Shown here piece after piece: positions 1 through 7,909 of a stretch of 64,000 nt of DNA. Below the pieces are notes generated by a model. The model searched no databases and was not told the DNA's origin. It saw only the letters and a program-made list of their open reading frames with translations. Each line of letters begins with the position of its first letter. Positions within the stretch are counted from its first letter, which is position 1. A program made the position numbers and the translations under genes. This DNA comes from Nocardioides aromaticivorans (lineage in GTDB: Bacteria; Actinomycetota; Actinomycetes; Propionibacteriales; Nocardioidaceae), in NCBI RefSeq assembly GCF_013408525.1, contig NZ_JACBZM010000001.1, forward strand, positions 1-64,000, in the 5' to 3' direction.

Positions 1-38
1 GCGCTTGCTCCCTTCCTCGGGAGCGGCGGCGAACGCCG

Positions 39-530
39 CTAGTCCCCCGGCGCCCGCCTCAGGTCAGCCAGCAGCTGGGCGACGGCGGCCGCGGTCGTCT
101 GGTCCAGCACCGACGGCGGATCGCCGTCGAACCGGTACAGCTCGACCCGGGTCCGGCCGTCCACGAGGCTCGCGATGAAGACCGTGCCGGCCGGCTCGCC
201 CTCCTCCTCGCCGGGACCGCCGACGCCGGTGACGGCGACAGTTGCATCGGCGGCGAGCAGCTTGGCGACGCCCTGCGCCATCTCCTCGGCACAGGACGCG
301 GTGATCACCGGTCCCTCCGTGACGCCCAGGACGTCGTACTTCACCCGGCTCATGTACGACGCCACGCCACCGGCGAACCACGACGCGGCGCCCTCACCCC
401 GCGCCAGCGCGCTCGCGATCGCGCCCGCCGTGAGCGACTCCGCGCAGGCGACGGCGAGGGACCGCTCGGCGGCGATGGAGGCGATCTCGGCAACGGTGTC
501 GCTGACCGCCTCGGCGACCTTGTCGACCAC
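39..530 (-). CDS. pncC: Nicotinamide-nucleotide amidase, CinA C-terminal family
   Basis: Predicted cytosolic amidase that converts NMN to nicotinate mononucleotide and ammonia in pyridine-nucleotide salvage. The 163 residues form a single stand-alone domain. AESLTAG at residues 30-36, GGVASY near 54-59 and TGVGGPG at 101-107 are family signatures. The MoCF-like N-terminal half of full-length CinA is absent, as usual for PncC. The GTG start at 530 lies three bases after the nadE stop, so the two NAD genes are probably one transcript with coupled translation. The reaction is inferred from the family; the fold assignment is secure. Confidence 0.88.
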   Translation of the reverse strand: MVDKVAEAVSDTVAEIASIAAERSLAVACAESLTAGAIASALARGEGAASWFAGGVASYMSRVKYDVLGVTEGPVITASCAEEMAQGVAKLLAADATVAVTGVGGPGEEEGEPAGTVFIASLVDGRTRVELYRFDGDPPSVLDQTTAAAVAQLLADLRRAPGD

Positions 531-533
531 GGC

Positions 534-1361
534 TCAGGGCCCCGGCGGCAGCTGCCGCTTGTGGGAGGTACGACGGTAGGCGTCCTCGATCACGCGCCGC
601 GCCCGTTCGCCGACGTCGTCACCGGTCAGGTAGGCGTCGATCTCGGCGTAGGTGACGCCGTAGGCGACCTCGTCCGGCAGGGCCGGCCGCAGCTCCTCGA
701 GGTCGGCCGTCGGCACTTTCTCGACGAGGTGGTCCGGCGCGCCGAGCTCGCGCCCGATGGCCACCACGCGCGACTTCGTCAGGCCGAGCAACGGGCCGAC
801 GTCGAAGGCGCCGTCGCCGTGCTTGGTGAAGAAGCCCATCACGGCCTCGGCCGCGTGGTCGGTGCCGACCACCAGTGCACCGAGGCGACCGGCGACGGCG
901 TACTGCGCCGTCATCCGCAGGCGTGCCTTGGTGTTGCCCTTCACGAAGTCCGCCTTCTCTGCGGCCAGGGTGTCATCGGTCGTCGCGGCGTGCAGCGCGT
1001 CGACGGCCGGCTTGATGTCGACCGTCACGGTCGACGTGGGCTCGATGAAGGCGACCGCCGCAGTCGCGTCGGCCTCGTCGCCCTGCACCCCGTAGGGAAG
1101 GCGCATGGCCGTGAACGACCGCCCCGCCCGTTGGCAGGCGAGGCTCGCGAGCCGACCGGCGACCGTGGAGTCGACTCCCCCGCTGATCCCCAGGACGTAG
1201 CCGGACGCGCCGGCCCGCTCCAGGTAGTCGGCCAGGAAGGCGACCCGGCGCTCGGTCTCCGCGGCCGCGTCGAACTCGTCGGCGACGCCCAGCTCAGCCC
1301 GGATGGTCGCCTGGTCGATGGGCTCCCGCACGGGGGCGTCCTTGTCCGCCACATCGGTCAC
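534..1361 (-). CDS. nadE: NAD(+) synthetase, ammonia-dependent type
   Basis: Catalyses the last step of NAD synthesis, amidating deamido-NAD with ATP and ammonia. The 275 residues match the length of the short NH3-dependent enzymes such as E. coli NadE, and no glutaminase domain is present. The ATP-pyrophosphatase loop SGGVDS is at 60-65. VGTDHAAEAVMG followed by FFTKHGDG is the conserved substrate and Mg site. KVPTADL and the DE(V) stretch near the C terminus also fit. The GTG start at 1361 is preceded by GAGGAGG about 6 bases upstream. It is the first gene of a two-gene nadE-pncC unit. Confidence 0.95.
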   Translation of the reverse strand: MTDVADKDAPVREPIDQATIRAELGVADEFDAAAETERRVAFLADYLERAGASGYVLGISGGVDSTVAGRLASLACQRAGRSFTAMRLPYGVQGDEADATAAVAFIEPTSTVTVDIKPAVDALHAATTDDTLAAEKADFVKGNTKARLRMTAQYAVAGRLGALVVGTDHAAEAVMGFFTKHGDGAFDVGPLLGLTKSRVVAIGRELGAPDHLVEKVPTADLEELRPALPDEVAYGVTYAEIDAYLTGDDVGERARRVIEDAYRRTSHKRQLPPGP

Positions 1362-1454
1362 GTCGGGCCTCCTCGCGATACGTCCTGGCGTCCCGGATCC
1401 GGGGCGCCGAACGTGGAGTACCCCGCCGGGGCGATGGCAACGCGAGGCGTCGGC

Positions 1455-1961
1455 TCAGTCGGCGGCGACCAGCTCGAAGACCTTGATCTGCCGGTCGGTC
1501 CGCTGCTCGTAGCGGGCGAAGTTCGGCCACGTCGCGAGCATGGTCTGCCAGGCCTCGGCGCGCTCGGCGCCCTCGAGGCGGCGGGCGACGAGCTCGAACG
1601 TCTCGGCGCGGAAGCGGGCGGTGACGGAGGGGTTGGCCTCGATGTTCTTGACCCACAACGGCTCCTTGGGACCGCCGAAGTAGGAGCCCGCGATGAGGAT
1701 CCGGTGCCCGTCCGGGACGCACAGGAGCGGGTTGCTGCGCGGCAGGCCGCTCTTGCGGCCGACCGTCGTCAGCATCAGGTTGGGCAGGCCGGCGACGTCG
1801 AGGATCGTGACGCGGCCGCGGGTGGCGCCCTGCAGGGCCTTGTCGGTGCGCACGATCGCCGGCAGCAGGCGCGGCATCCAGGAGATCGCGCCGATGCGGA
1901 CGGCGAGCGGCTGGAGCGGGCCGGGGCGGCGCGTCTCGAACTCGGTGGGTACGACGGACAT
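1455..1961 (-). CDS. Deazaflavin (F420)-dependent nitroreductase family protein
   Basis: A 168-residue protein of the Ddn/F420-dependent nitroreductase family, a split-barrel oxidoreductase group common in actinobacteria. Supporting features are the central TTVGRKSGLPRSNPLL stretch, the ILIAGSYFGG strand, and the WVKNIEANPSV turn that binds cofactor in this family. The reading frame extends 14 codons further up, but ATG 1961 is preferred because GAGGAGG lies 6 bases before it. That start leaves 10 bases after the stop of the upstream MerR gene, so the two are probably co-transcribed. The substrate is unknown. Confidence 0.85.
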   Translation of the reverse strand: MSVVPTEFETRRPGPLQPLAVRIGAISWMPRLLPAIVRTDKALQGATRGRVTILDVAGLPNLMLTTVGRKSGLPRSNPLLCVPDGHRILIAGSYFGGPKEPLWVKNIEANPSVTARFRAETFELVARRLEGAERAEAWQTMLATWPNFARYEQRTDRQIKVFELVAAD

Positions 1962-1971
1962 CGGGTCCTCC

Positions 1972-2829
1972 TCAGGTGAGCCGGTCGACGTACGCGACGA
2001 CACGGTTGAACAGGGCGGTCACGGGGGCGGTGGCCGCAGGACGGGCGGTCGGTGCGCCGGCGAGCTCGGCGACCAGGTCCGTCGCGCCGAGGACGCCGGC
2101 CTCGGCAGCGACCGCGGCCGCGACGCGGGCGGCATCGCGCACGGCGACCGGGTCGACGGTCCACACGGCCTCGAAGACCCGCTGGCGGTCGGGCACGTCG
2201 GCCTGCCCGGGGAGCTCCCACGCCGACAGGCAGGCGGTGGAGTCGGGGGCGTCGCAGACGACGGCCCACTCCCGGCGCAGGGGCGCGTCCTCGGACAGTG
2301 GCGAGCGGGCCGGGCCCGCGGCGTCGGAGGCCGTGCCGTTCCAGCGGTCCGCGAACACGATGGCGGCCCGGGCGGTGCGGGCGAGCTCGGTCCAGCGCGC
2401 CGCGGAGGAGTCGTAGAAGTCGCCCCGCTGGAAGGCGCCGAAGAGGACGGGGCGGTCGGCGACCGCGCAGCACTCGTCCTCCAGGGCCCACGACAGCGCG
2501 ATCAGGGTGGACTTCCTCAGCCGGTGGGTGACGAGGGTGGGGTGCTTGCGGCGCAGCTCGGCGAAGATCGATGGCGAGGTCGGTGCGGTGGCCGCCGACG
2601 CCTCGGCGATCGCGACCTCGAGCCGGACGCCGGCCTCCTTGCGGCGCAGGACCTGCTGCACGCGGGCGACGTCGTCCTCGGTGTAGCGGCGGTGGCCCGA
2701 GGACAACCGCTGCGGCACCGGGAAGTTGTGCCGGGTCTCCCACATGCGCAGCACGGCCGGGCTCAGCCCGGTGCGCTCCCCCAGGTCGCCGATCGTCAGC
2801 GGCGCGCCCTTGCCCTCGTCCATGTGCAC
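1972..2829 (-). CDS. MerR-family regulator with probable DICT sensory domain
   Basis: DNA-binding regulator of 285 residues. Residues 10-80 form a MerR winged helix: LTIGDLGERTGLSP, then VLRMWETRHNFP and SGHRRYTEDDV. The remaining 200 residues (WALEDECCA, FGAFQRGDFY, VFADRW and others) resemble the DICT sensory domain found on some actinobacterial MerR proteins; I am only moderately sure of that. GTG 2829 or ATG 2823 are both possible starts. The gene faces the sigma-like gene at 2883 across a 12-bp perfect inverted repeat, which suggests control of itself and of the divergent genes. The ligand is unknown. Confidence 0.8.
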   Translation of the reverse strand: MHMDEGKGAPLTIGDLGERTGLSPAVLRMWETRHNFPVPQRLSSGHRRYTEDDVARVQQVLRRKEAGVRLEVAIAEASAATAPTSPSIFAELRRKHPTLVTHRLRKSTLIALSWALEDECCAVADRPVLFGAFQRGDFYDSSAARWTELARTARAAIVFADRWNGTASDAAGPARSPLSEDAPLRREWAVVCDAPDSTACLSAWELPGQADVPDRQRVFEAVWTVDPVAVRDAARVAAAVAAEAGVLGATDLVAELAGAPTARPAATAPVTALFNRVVAYVDRLT

Positions 2830-2834
2830 ACTCT

Positions 2835-2870
2835 AACCTCAACAGAGCGTTTAGGAAATCTGTTGAGGTT
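2835..2870. promoter_or_regulatory. Inverted-repeat operator in MerR/sigma divergent promoter
   Basis: Arms AACCTCAACAGA (2835-2846) and TCTGTTGAGGTT (2859-2870) are perfect 12-bp complements with a 12-base spacer. The repeat fills nearly the whole gap between two divergent start codons (2829 and 2883). CCTCAA/TTGAGG half-sites are typical of MerR-family operators, so the neighbouring MerR protein is the obvious candidate binder. Binding is inferred; the repeat is seen directly. Confidence 0.7.
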
Positions 2871-2882
2871 TGGGAGGATCCG

Positions 2883-3194
2883 ATGGACACCGCTGACGAC
2901 CTCGCCGACCTGCTGCTCCGGTCGGCCCGCGGCGACCGGGAGGCGTTCCGCCGGTTCTACGACGCCACCAGCAGTCGCGCGTTCCACCTCGAGCTGGTGC
3001 GCGCCCGGACCCGCGGCCTGGCCCACCCCCACGCAGCCGCTGAGCGAGCGACCACCGACCGCTTCCTCCGGGCGTGGCACGCCGCGCCCGAGCACGCCGC
3101 CAGCGGACTCGCTCCCCTGGCCTGGCTGCTGAGCCTGCCGACCAGCCCCGCCGCCGAGTCCGCGCACGCCTGCGCGGTCGAGGCGATCGCATGA
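2883..3194 (+). CDS. Short sigma-70 region-2-like protein
   Basis: A 103-residue protein starting at ATG 2883, seven bases after GGGAGGA. The first 70 residues (LADLLLRSARGDREAFRRFYDATSSRAFHL, given here in overlapping parts, then TDRFLRAWHAA) resemble ECF sigma factor region 2. No region 4 follows. The protein ends with an Ala-rich tail and overlaps the next gene by four bases (ATGA). It may be a degenerate ECF sigma factor, or a regulator that has kept only the core-RNAP binding part. Its place directly opposite a MerR gene recalls light- or stress-responsive MerR/ECF pairs, but no carotenoid or photolyase gene is nearby. Confidence 0.6.
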   Translation: MDTADDLADLLLRSARGDREAFRRFYDATSSRAFHLELVRARTRGLAHPHAAAERATTDRFLRAWHAAPEHAASGLAPLAWLLSLPTSPAAESAHACAVEAIA

Positions 3195-4108
3195 CCGCAC
3201 CGGTGCTCGTCGCCGGCGGGACCGGCTTCGTCGGCAGCCGGCTGGTGGCGGCGCTGGCCGAACGCGGGACCGACGTCCGGGTGATGACCCGCCACCCCAC
3301 GTCGTACGACGGTCCCGGCACGGCAGTCCACGGCGACGTCGCCGACCCGGCAAGCCTGGCCGGCGTCATGGACGGCTGCTCGGCGGCCTACTACCTCGTC
3401 CACTCCCTCGCGAACGACGACTTCGAGTCCCGCGACGCCGCCGCGGCCGAGGCGTTCGGCGAGCAGGCAGCGGCCTCCGGCGTGGCGCAGATCGTCTACC
3501 TCGGCGGCCTCGGCGACGACGGCGACGACCTCTCCGCGCACCTGCGAAGCCGGCGCGAGGTCGAGCAGCTGCTCGGCACCGGCGGCGTGCCCGTCACGGT
3601 GCTGCGCGCCGGGATCGTCGTCGGCCACGGCGGCATCTCGTGGGAGATCACCCGCCAACTCGTCGAGCACCTGCCCGCGATGGTGACCCCGCGCTGGGTG
3701 AGCACGCTGACCCAGCCGATCGCCATCGCCGACGTCATCCGCTACCTCGTCGGCGTCCTCCACGAGCCGGCCGCCCTCGGCCGGGTGTTCGACATCGGCG
3801 GCCCCGACGTCCTCGCCTACGCCGACATGCTCCAGCGCGTCGCCGCCATCGAGGGCCGTCGACTGCCGATCCTCCCGGTGCCGCTCCTCACCCCCGGCCT
3901 CTCCTCGCGCTGGCTCGCGTTCGTCACCGACGTCGACACCCGGACCGGGCGCAACCTCGTCGACTCGATGGCCAACACCGTCGTCGTGCGCGACACGAGC
4001 ATCCGCGACGTCGTACCGTTCGAGCCGATGGGGTACGACGACGCGGTCCGCCTCGCCCTCGCCGAGCGAGGAGCCGAGCGAGGGCCCCACCGCGGAGCCC
4101 GCCGGTGA
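3191..4108 (+). CDS. NAD(P)H-binding epimerase/SDR-like protein
   Basis: A 305-residue atypical (extended-like) short-chain dehydrogenase. The Rossmann motif GGTGFVG is at 9-15, and [15 protein letters not shown] gives the usual second nucleotide-binding loop. [13 protein letters not shown] and [11 protein letters not shown] are characteristic of the NAD(P)H-binding epimerase-like proteins often annotated NmrA- or complex-I-NDUFA9-like. ATG 3191 overlaps the stop of the sigma-like gene, and its own stop overlaps the GTG of the next gene, so three genes form a tightly coupled operon. No substrate can be assigned. Confidence 0.8.
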   Translation: MTAPVLVAGGTGFVGSRLVAALAERGTDVRVMTRHPTSYDGPGTAVHGDVADPASLAGVMDGCSAAYYLVHSLANDDFESRDAAAAEAFGEQAAASGVAQIVYLGGLGDDGDDLSAHLRSRREVEQLLGTGGVPVTVLRAGIVVGHGGISWEITRQLVEHLPAMVTPRWVSTLTQPIAIADVIRYLVGVLHEPAALGRVFDIGGPDVLAYADMLQRVAAIEGRRLPILPVPLLTPGLSSRWLAFVTDVDTRTGRNLVDSMANTVVVRDTSIRDVVPFEPMGYDDAVRLALAERGAERGPHRGARR

Positions 4109-4869
4109 GCCGGGCGGCGAGCCGGCTCGACCGGCTCCTGCCCCGGCCCCTCTCGCACGTGGTCGACCCGGGCCGGCACGTCCGCCCGGAGACGAGGTCG
4201 GTCCGGCGCCGGCGGCAGCGGGTCGTCGCGGGGACCGCCCTGTGCGGCGCGGCCCTGCTGGGACGCTCGCTCGCCACTCCCCCGGGCTCGCGCCGGTTCT
4301 ACGCCTCCACCGCGGCCGTCGCCGCGACCTGGACCCTGGGCGGCCTGGTGTCCGGACCGCTGCACCTCGGGTGGATCGAGAACCGCGACTCCACCCTGCG
4401 CCGGCCCGTGCTCACGCCGGTCGCGACGGGCGTCGGCGCCTTCGGGGTCTTCTACGCCGGGGCGCTCGTCGCCCGGCACATCCCGGTGCTCGACGACGCC
4501 CTCGCCCGGGTGCTGCGCTTCGCCGACGAGGGCGACGACCGCCTCGTCATGGCCACGACACTGGCCAACGGCGCGGCCGAGGAGATCTTCTTCCGCGGCG
4601 CGCTCTACTCGGCCCTGTCGGATCGCTCGCCGGTCGCCGGGTCGACCGCGGTCTACGCCCTCGCCACGACCACGACGCGCAACCCCGCCCTCGTGCTCGC
4701 CGCGGCCGTCATGGGCTGGCTGTTCGCCCTCCAGCGCCGCGCCTCGGGCGGGATCCAGGCGCCGCTGCTGACCCACGCGACCTGGTCGGCGCTGATGCTG
4801 CGCTTCCTGCCGCCGCTCTTCCGCGGCAGGCGTCACGAAACGCTCGACGCGCCTGCCACGCAGGGCTAG
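4105..4869 (+). CDS. CPBP intramembrane protease family protein
   Basis: A 254-residue membrane protein of the CPBP (Abi/CAAX-prenyl-protease-like) family. GTG 4105 overlaps the preceding stop (GTGA). Several hydrophobic helices are visible: residues 40-53, 66-90, 103-123, 170-185 and 195-210. The glutamate motif AAEEIFFRG has its Glu pair at 159-160, and THATWS in the last helix provides the second metal or active-site region. Some family members process peptides or serve in bacteriocin self-immunity. The role here is unknown. Its coupling to the epimerase-like gene suggests an envelope or lipid function. Confidence 0.85.
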   Translation: MSRAASRLDRLLPRPLSHVVDPGRHVRPETRSVRRRRQRVVAGTALCGAALLGRSLATPPGSRRFYASTAAVAATWTLGGLVSGPLHLGWIENRDSTLRRPVLTPVATGVGAFGVFYAGALVARHIPVLDDALARVLRFADEGDDRLVMATTLANGAAEEIFFRGALYSALSDRSPVAGSTAVYALATTTTRNPALVLAAAVMGWLFALQRRASGGIQAPLLTHATWSALMLRFLPPLFRGRRHETLDAPATQG

Positions 4870-4916
4870 CCTCGAATCCCGCCGATCCCGCTCCACCGCA
4901 CTCTCCGGGAGTCCTC

Positions 4917-5879
4917 GTGATCCGAAGCCGCCGTCTCGCCGCCCTCGCTGGATCCGTCACCCTGGTCGGGGCCGTGCTGAGCGGGGCCGCCGCCCCCGGC
5001 ACGAGCTCGGCCAGCGCCGCCGGCGACGCCCCCTGCTTCGAGCCCGCAGCCGCGCGCACGACCGCCGGCGCGGCGGCACGCGGACGTGGCGGCGAGGCCA
5101 ACGTGGATGCGGCGTACCAGCGGGAGGCGGCGCTGCTCGCGAAGGGCAACGCGCAGGCGAAGTCGGCGCTCGGCAAGCCGCCGGGTGGCGGCGGAGGCGG
5201 GCCGGCGGTGACCGGCGGCACGATCGACGTCCACTGGCATGTCATCAACAACGGCACCAGCCTGGCCGCGGGCAACATCCCGGACAGCCAGATCAACAGC
5301 CAGATCTCCGTCCTCAACGCCGCCTACGCCCCGTGGGGCTGGCAGTTCCGCCTGGTCAGCACGGACCGCACGACCAACGCCGGCTGGTACGTCGCCGAGC
5401 CGGGCACGACCGCCGAGACGCAGATGAAGAACGCGCTGCGGCGGGGCACGGCCGACGACCTCAACATCTACTCCAACAACCCCGGCTCCGACCTGCTCGG
5501 CTGGGCGACCTTCCCGGCGTCGTACACATCGAGCCCGAAGGCCGACGGCGTGGTCCTGCTGTTCTCGTCCGTGCCGGGCGGGTCCGCGGCGCCGTACAAC
5601 GAGGGCGACACGGGGACGCACGAGGTCGGGCACTGGATGGGGCTCTACCACACCTTCCAGGGCGGCTGTTCGAAGACGGGCGACTACGTCGCGGACACTG
5701 CGCCCGAGCGCTCGGCAGCCTTCGGCTGCCCGACCGGCCGCGACACCTGCCGCTCCGGCGGCGTCGACCCGATCAACAACTTCATGGACTACTCCGACGA
5801 CGCGTGCATGTTCGAGTTCACCGCCGGCCAGGACGCCCGCATGGACGCGCAGTTCAGCACCTACCGCTTCGGCAAGTAG
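4917..5879 (+). CDS. Secreted zinc metalloprotease, M43 (pappalysin-like) type
   Basis: A 320-residue exported protease. GTG 4917 begins a signal peptide with basic [10 protein letters not shown], a hydrophobic core and a small-residue cleavage area near SASAAG (about 30-36). A Gly-rich linker precedes the catalytic domain. The extended zinc site [11 protein letters not shown] is at 235-245, followed by conserved Cys residues and the Met-turn region [12 protein letters not shown]. These are hallmarks of cytophagalysin/pappalysin peptidases. It probably acts outside the cell on proteins for nutrition. The gap from the upstream gene is only 47 bases, but an independent promoter is possible. Confidence 0.9.
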   Translation: MIRSRRLAALAGSVTLVGAVLSGAAAPGTSSASAAGDAPCFEPAAARTTAGAAARGRGGEANVDAAYQREAALLAKGNAQAKSALGKPPGGGGGGPAVTGGTIDVHWHVINNGTSLAAGNIPDSQINSQISVLNAAYAPWGWQFRLVSTDRTTNAGWYVAEPGTTAETQMKNALRRGTADDLNIYSNNPGSDLLGWATFPASYTSSPKADGVVLLFSSVPGGSAAPYNEGDTGTHEVGHWMGLYHTFQGGCSKTGDYVADTAPERSAAFGCPTGRDTCRSGGVDPINNFMDYSDDACMFEFTAGQDARMDAQFSTYRFGK

Positions 5880-5889
5880 CGGTGGGGTC

Positions 5890-6339
5890 GTGCGCTTCGA
5901 CCTGACCACCCGGGCCTCGCCCGACCAGGTCCTGCGCGCGCTGACGGACTTCTCCGACCAACGGCTCCGGACCTGGAGCCGGACGCTCGACCCCGCCACC
6001 TACGAGGTGCGCGAGCAGGGCGACACCTGGGCCGTGGCGCGCGAGAGCACGCCACGATCGCCCTTCTGGATCGTGGCGCGCTACGACTGGTCGGACCCCG
6101 CCGTCGTCCGCTGGACGGAGGTCGAGAACAGCTACGGCGGCCGGGGCTCCGGCTCGGTCACCATCGCGCCGGCCGAGGGTGGAGGCAGCCGGCTCGCGGT
6201 CGAGTGGTCGTCGTACGACGCCACCCGCGCCCGGGACCGGATCGGGCTCTTCGTCATCCACCGCACCCCGATGAACCGGCTGATCGCCCGCATGTGGCGC
6301 TCGGCGCTGGACCGCTACGCCGACGGGGAGGCGGCCTGA
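5890..6339 (+). CDS. SRPBCC-fold (START-like) protein
   Basis: A 149-residue protein with the SRPBCC/polyketide-cyclase-like pattern: an N-terminal strand with RASPDQVLRALTDF, a central WVEV-type strand (RWTEVENSYGGRGSG) and a C-terminal helix (RLIARMWRSALDRYA). Such small helix-grip proteins bind hydrophobic ligands. No catalytic residue can be named. GTG 5890 lies ten bases after the protease stop. The gene may be read through from the protease gene, though no functional link is evident. Confidence 0.7.
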   Translation: MRFDLTTRASPDQVLRALTDFSDQRLRTWSRTLDPATYEVREQGDTWAVARESTPRSPFWIVARYDWSDPAVVRWTEVENSYGGRGSGSVTIAPAEGGGSRLAVEWSSYDATRARDRIGLFVIHRTPMNRLIARMWRSALDRYADGEAA

Positions 6340-6382
6340 CCGACTGCTTGCCGCGACGTGGGCCGGCACGGCCGCAACGGGC

Positions 6383-6856
6383 TCAGGGTCGCGTGGTGAT
6401 CGGCGCCAGCACGCAGTCGAGGACCTCGCCCAGGTCCTGGCAGTCCGGACCGGTGGGGCTCGGCGTCGGCGAGGGCGTCTTGGTCGGCTTGCCCGAGGGG
6501 CTCGGCTTCGGCGAGCCCGACGGCTTCGGCGAGGGCTTCGGCGTGCGCGGGTCGTCGTCCGCGGGCTCGTCCGTCTCCGCGGCCGGCACCACGTCGGCCG
6601 GGTCGTCGGTCGGGTCGTCGGTCAGCTCGTCGGTCGCACTGTCGCTCGGCCGCGGGCGGTCCACGACCTCGCCCATGACGGACGGCTCCTCGCTCGGCGT
6701 CAGGGAGCTCTCCGGGGACGCGGGCCGGGTCTCACGGTCCTTCGCCGGCTGGTCCTTGCCGATCGCGAGACCGACCGCCCAGGCGCCGACCACGAATGCG
6801 ATGACGCCGACAGCGATGCCGCGCGCCAACCAGATCCTGCTCAAGCGCATGCCCAT
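6383..6856 (-). CDS. Membrane-anchored protein with Pro/Ser/Thr-rich tail
   Basis: A 157-residue protein of unknown function. ATG 6856 (or the in-frame ATG at 6850) is chosen because GGTGA lies upstream and the only hydrophobic helix, about residues 9-30, then sits at the N terminus. The rest is acidic, then a low-complexity PKPSPKPSGSPKPSPSGKPT-type tail that looks like an extended wall-spanning linker. It ends with a short segment holding two cysteines (DCQDLGEVLDCVLAP) that could form a disulfide. The topology suggests an extracytoplasmic C terminus. It is convergent with the SRPBCC gene. Confidence 0.6.
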   Translation of the reverse strand: MGMRLSRIWLARGIAVGVIAFVVGAWAVGLAIGKDQPAKDRETRPASPESSLTPSEEPSVMGEVVDRPRPSDSATDELTDDPTDDPADVVPAAETDEPADDDPRTPKPSPKPSGSPKPSPSGKPTKTPSPTPSPTGPDCQDLGEVLDCVLAPITTRP

Positions 6857-7034
6857 GTGATCACCAGCCCCAAGTCCGATGCAGCGATCGTAGGGGGTGG
6901 ACACGCTCGGCGCACAGGCCGGGAGTGCTCGAGGCGGCCGGACGGGGCCGGGAATCAGCGACGGCTCCCCGCGCTTGTACCCGGAGCCTCCGCCCGGCGA
7001 TCCCGTGGCGGACCCCCAGCCCGAGGAGACCTCG

Positions 7035-7298
7035 ATGTCGACCACCCCCACCGCTGCCGCCACGACGCAACCCGTCGCCGCCCCCAGCCGCCACCAGCTC
7101 GCCCTGATGATCTGGCTCGCCGTGTTCCCGACGCTCACCGTGCTGAACCTGACCGTCGGCTCCCTGCTGAAGGACGCCAACACGGTGCTGCGCACCCTGG
7201 TGATGGCGAGCATCGCCGTCCCGATCGTGGTCTACCTGCTGCTCCCCCGGCTGCACCGGGTCCGCGCGCGCCTGCTCAGCCGCGGCGCTGTCCGCTAG
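7035..7298 (+). CDS. Small two-helix membrane protein
   Basis: An 87-residue protein with two predicted membrane helices, about residues 26-45 and 56-76, joined by a short polar loop and followed by a basic tail. ATG 7035 follows CGAGGAG about 8 bases upstream. The WLAVFPTLTVLNL and PIVVYLLLPRL stretches resemble the membrane tail of some actinobacterial antibiotic-biosynthesis-monooxygenase-like proteins, but no ABM domain is present here. Function unknown. Its stop (7296-7298) abuts the stop of the convergent Lrp gene. Confidence 0.6.
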   Translation: MSTTPTAAATTQPVAAPSRHQLALMIWLAVFPTLTVLNLTVGSLLKDANTVLRTLVMASIAVPIVVYLLLPRLHRVRARLLSRGAVR

Positions 7299-7763
7299 TC
7301 AGCGCACGCCCCACGAGTAGGTCTGCTTGCGCAGCCGCAGGTAGACCAGCGCCTCGGTCGACAGCACCCCGGGGATGCGCCGGATCCCGCTGGAGATGAT
7401 CTGCAGCAGGTGCTCGTCGCTCTCGCACACCACCTCGGCCAGCAGGTCGAAGGTGCCGGCCGTGATCACGACGTAGTCCACCTCGTCGAGCTCGGCGAGG
7501 GCATCGGCGATCGGCTCGAGCTCACCGGTGGCCTTGATGCCGATCATGGCCTGGCGGGCGAAGCCCAGCTCGAGCGGGTCGGTGACGGCCACGACCTGCA
7601 TGACGCCGCTGTCGGTGAGCCGCTGCACGCGCTGCCGCACGGCGGCCTCCGACAGGCCGACCGCCTTCCCGATCGCCGCGTAGGACCGTCGTCCGTCCTC
7701 CTGGAGCTCGGCGATGATCGCCTTGGAGACGTCGTCCAGCGGGGCGGGCTTGGGCTTGGTCAC
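7299..7763 (-). CDS. Lrp/AsnC-family transcriptional regulator
   Basis: A 154-residue regulator with an AsnC-type helix-turn-helix at about residues 8-50 (ELQEDGRRSYAAIGKAVGLS, then AAVRQRVQRL) and a RAM effector-binding domain in the C-terminal half (GFARQAMIGIKA, VDYVVITAGTFDLLAEVVC). GTG 7763 gives the usual family length; the frame stays open to 7799. It is transcribed away from potD, and a 9-bp inverted repeat lies between them. It therefore probably controls the polyamine importer, and perhaps the genes at 13.6 kb that share that element. The effector is likely an amino acid or amine, unproven. Confidence 0.88.
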   Translation of the reverse strand: MTKPKPAPLDDVSKAIIAELQEDGRRSYAAIGKAVGLSEAAVRQRVQRLTDSGVMQVVAVTDPLELGFARQAMIGIKATGELEPIADALAELDEVDYVVITAGTFDLLAEVVCESDEHLLQIISSGIRRIPGVLSTEALVYLRLRKQTYSWGVR

Positions 7764-7810
7764 CCCCGAATCCTCACAGGTCCGGACGACTCCGCGCAAC
7801 GTGCATGTTC

Positions 7811-7848
7811 GGATTCCGTTGCAATCACATCAACTGACCACGGAATCC
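7811..7848. promoter_or_regulatory. Operator-like inverted repeat upstream of potD
   Basis: GGATTCCGT (7811-7819) and ACGGAATCC (7840-7848) are perfect 9-bp complements with a 20-base spacer. They lie between the divergent Lrp/AsnC gene and potD. The inner sequence CGTTGCAA and the block TGACCACGGA recur at the same spacing at 13594-13626. Binding by the adjacent Lrp/AsnC protein is inferred. Confidence 0.65.
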
Positions 7849-7909
7849 CTTGTCATGTGACCTGTGCCATGTCACGATGCGCAGACCAGTCCACAGGGGA
7901 GGTGGGAGC

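Noticed and set aside
1..38. Terminator hairpin at the left edge after pncC
   Set aside because: GCGGCG/CGCCGC leaves a two-base loop and the window ends there. It is too weak to call.
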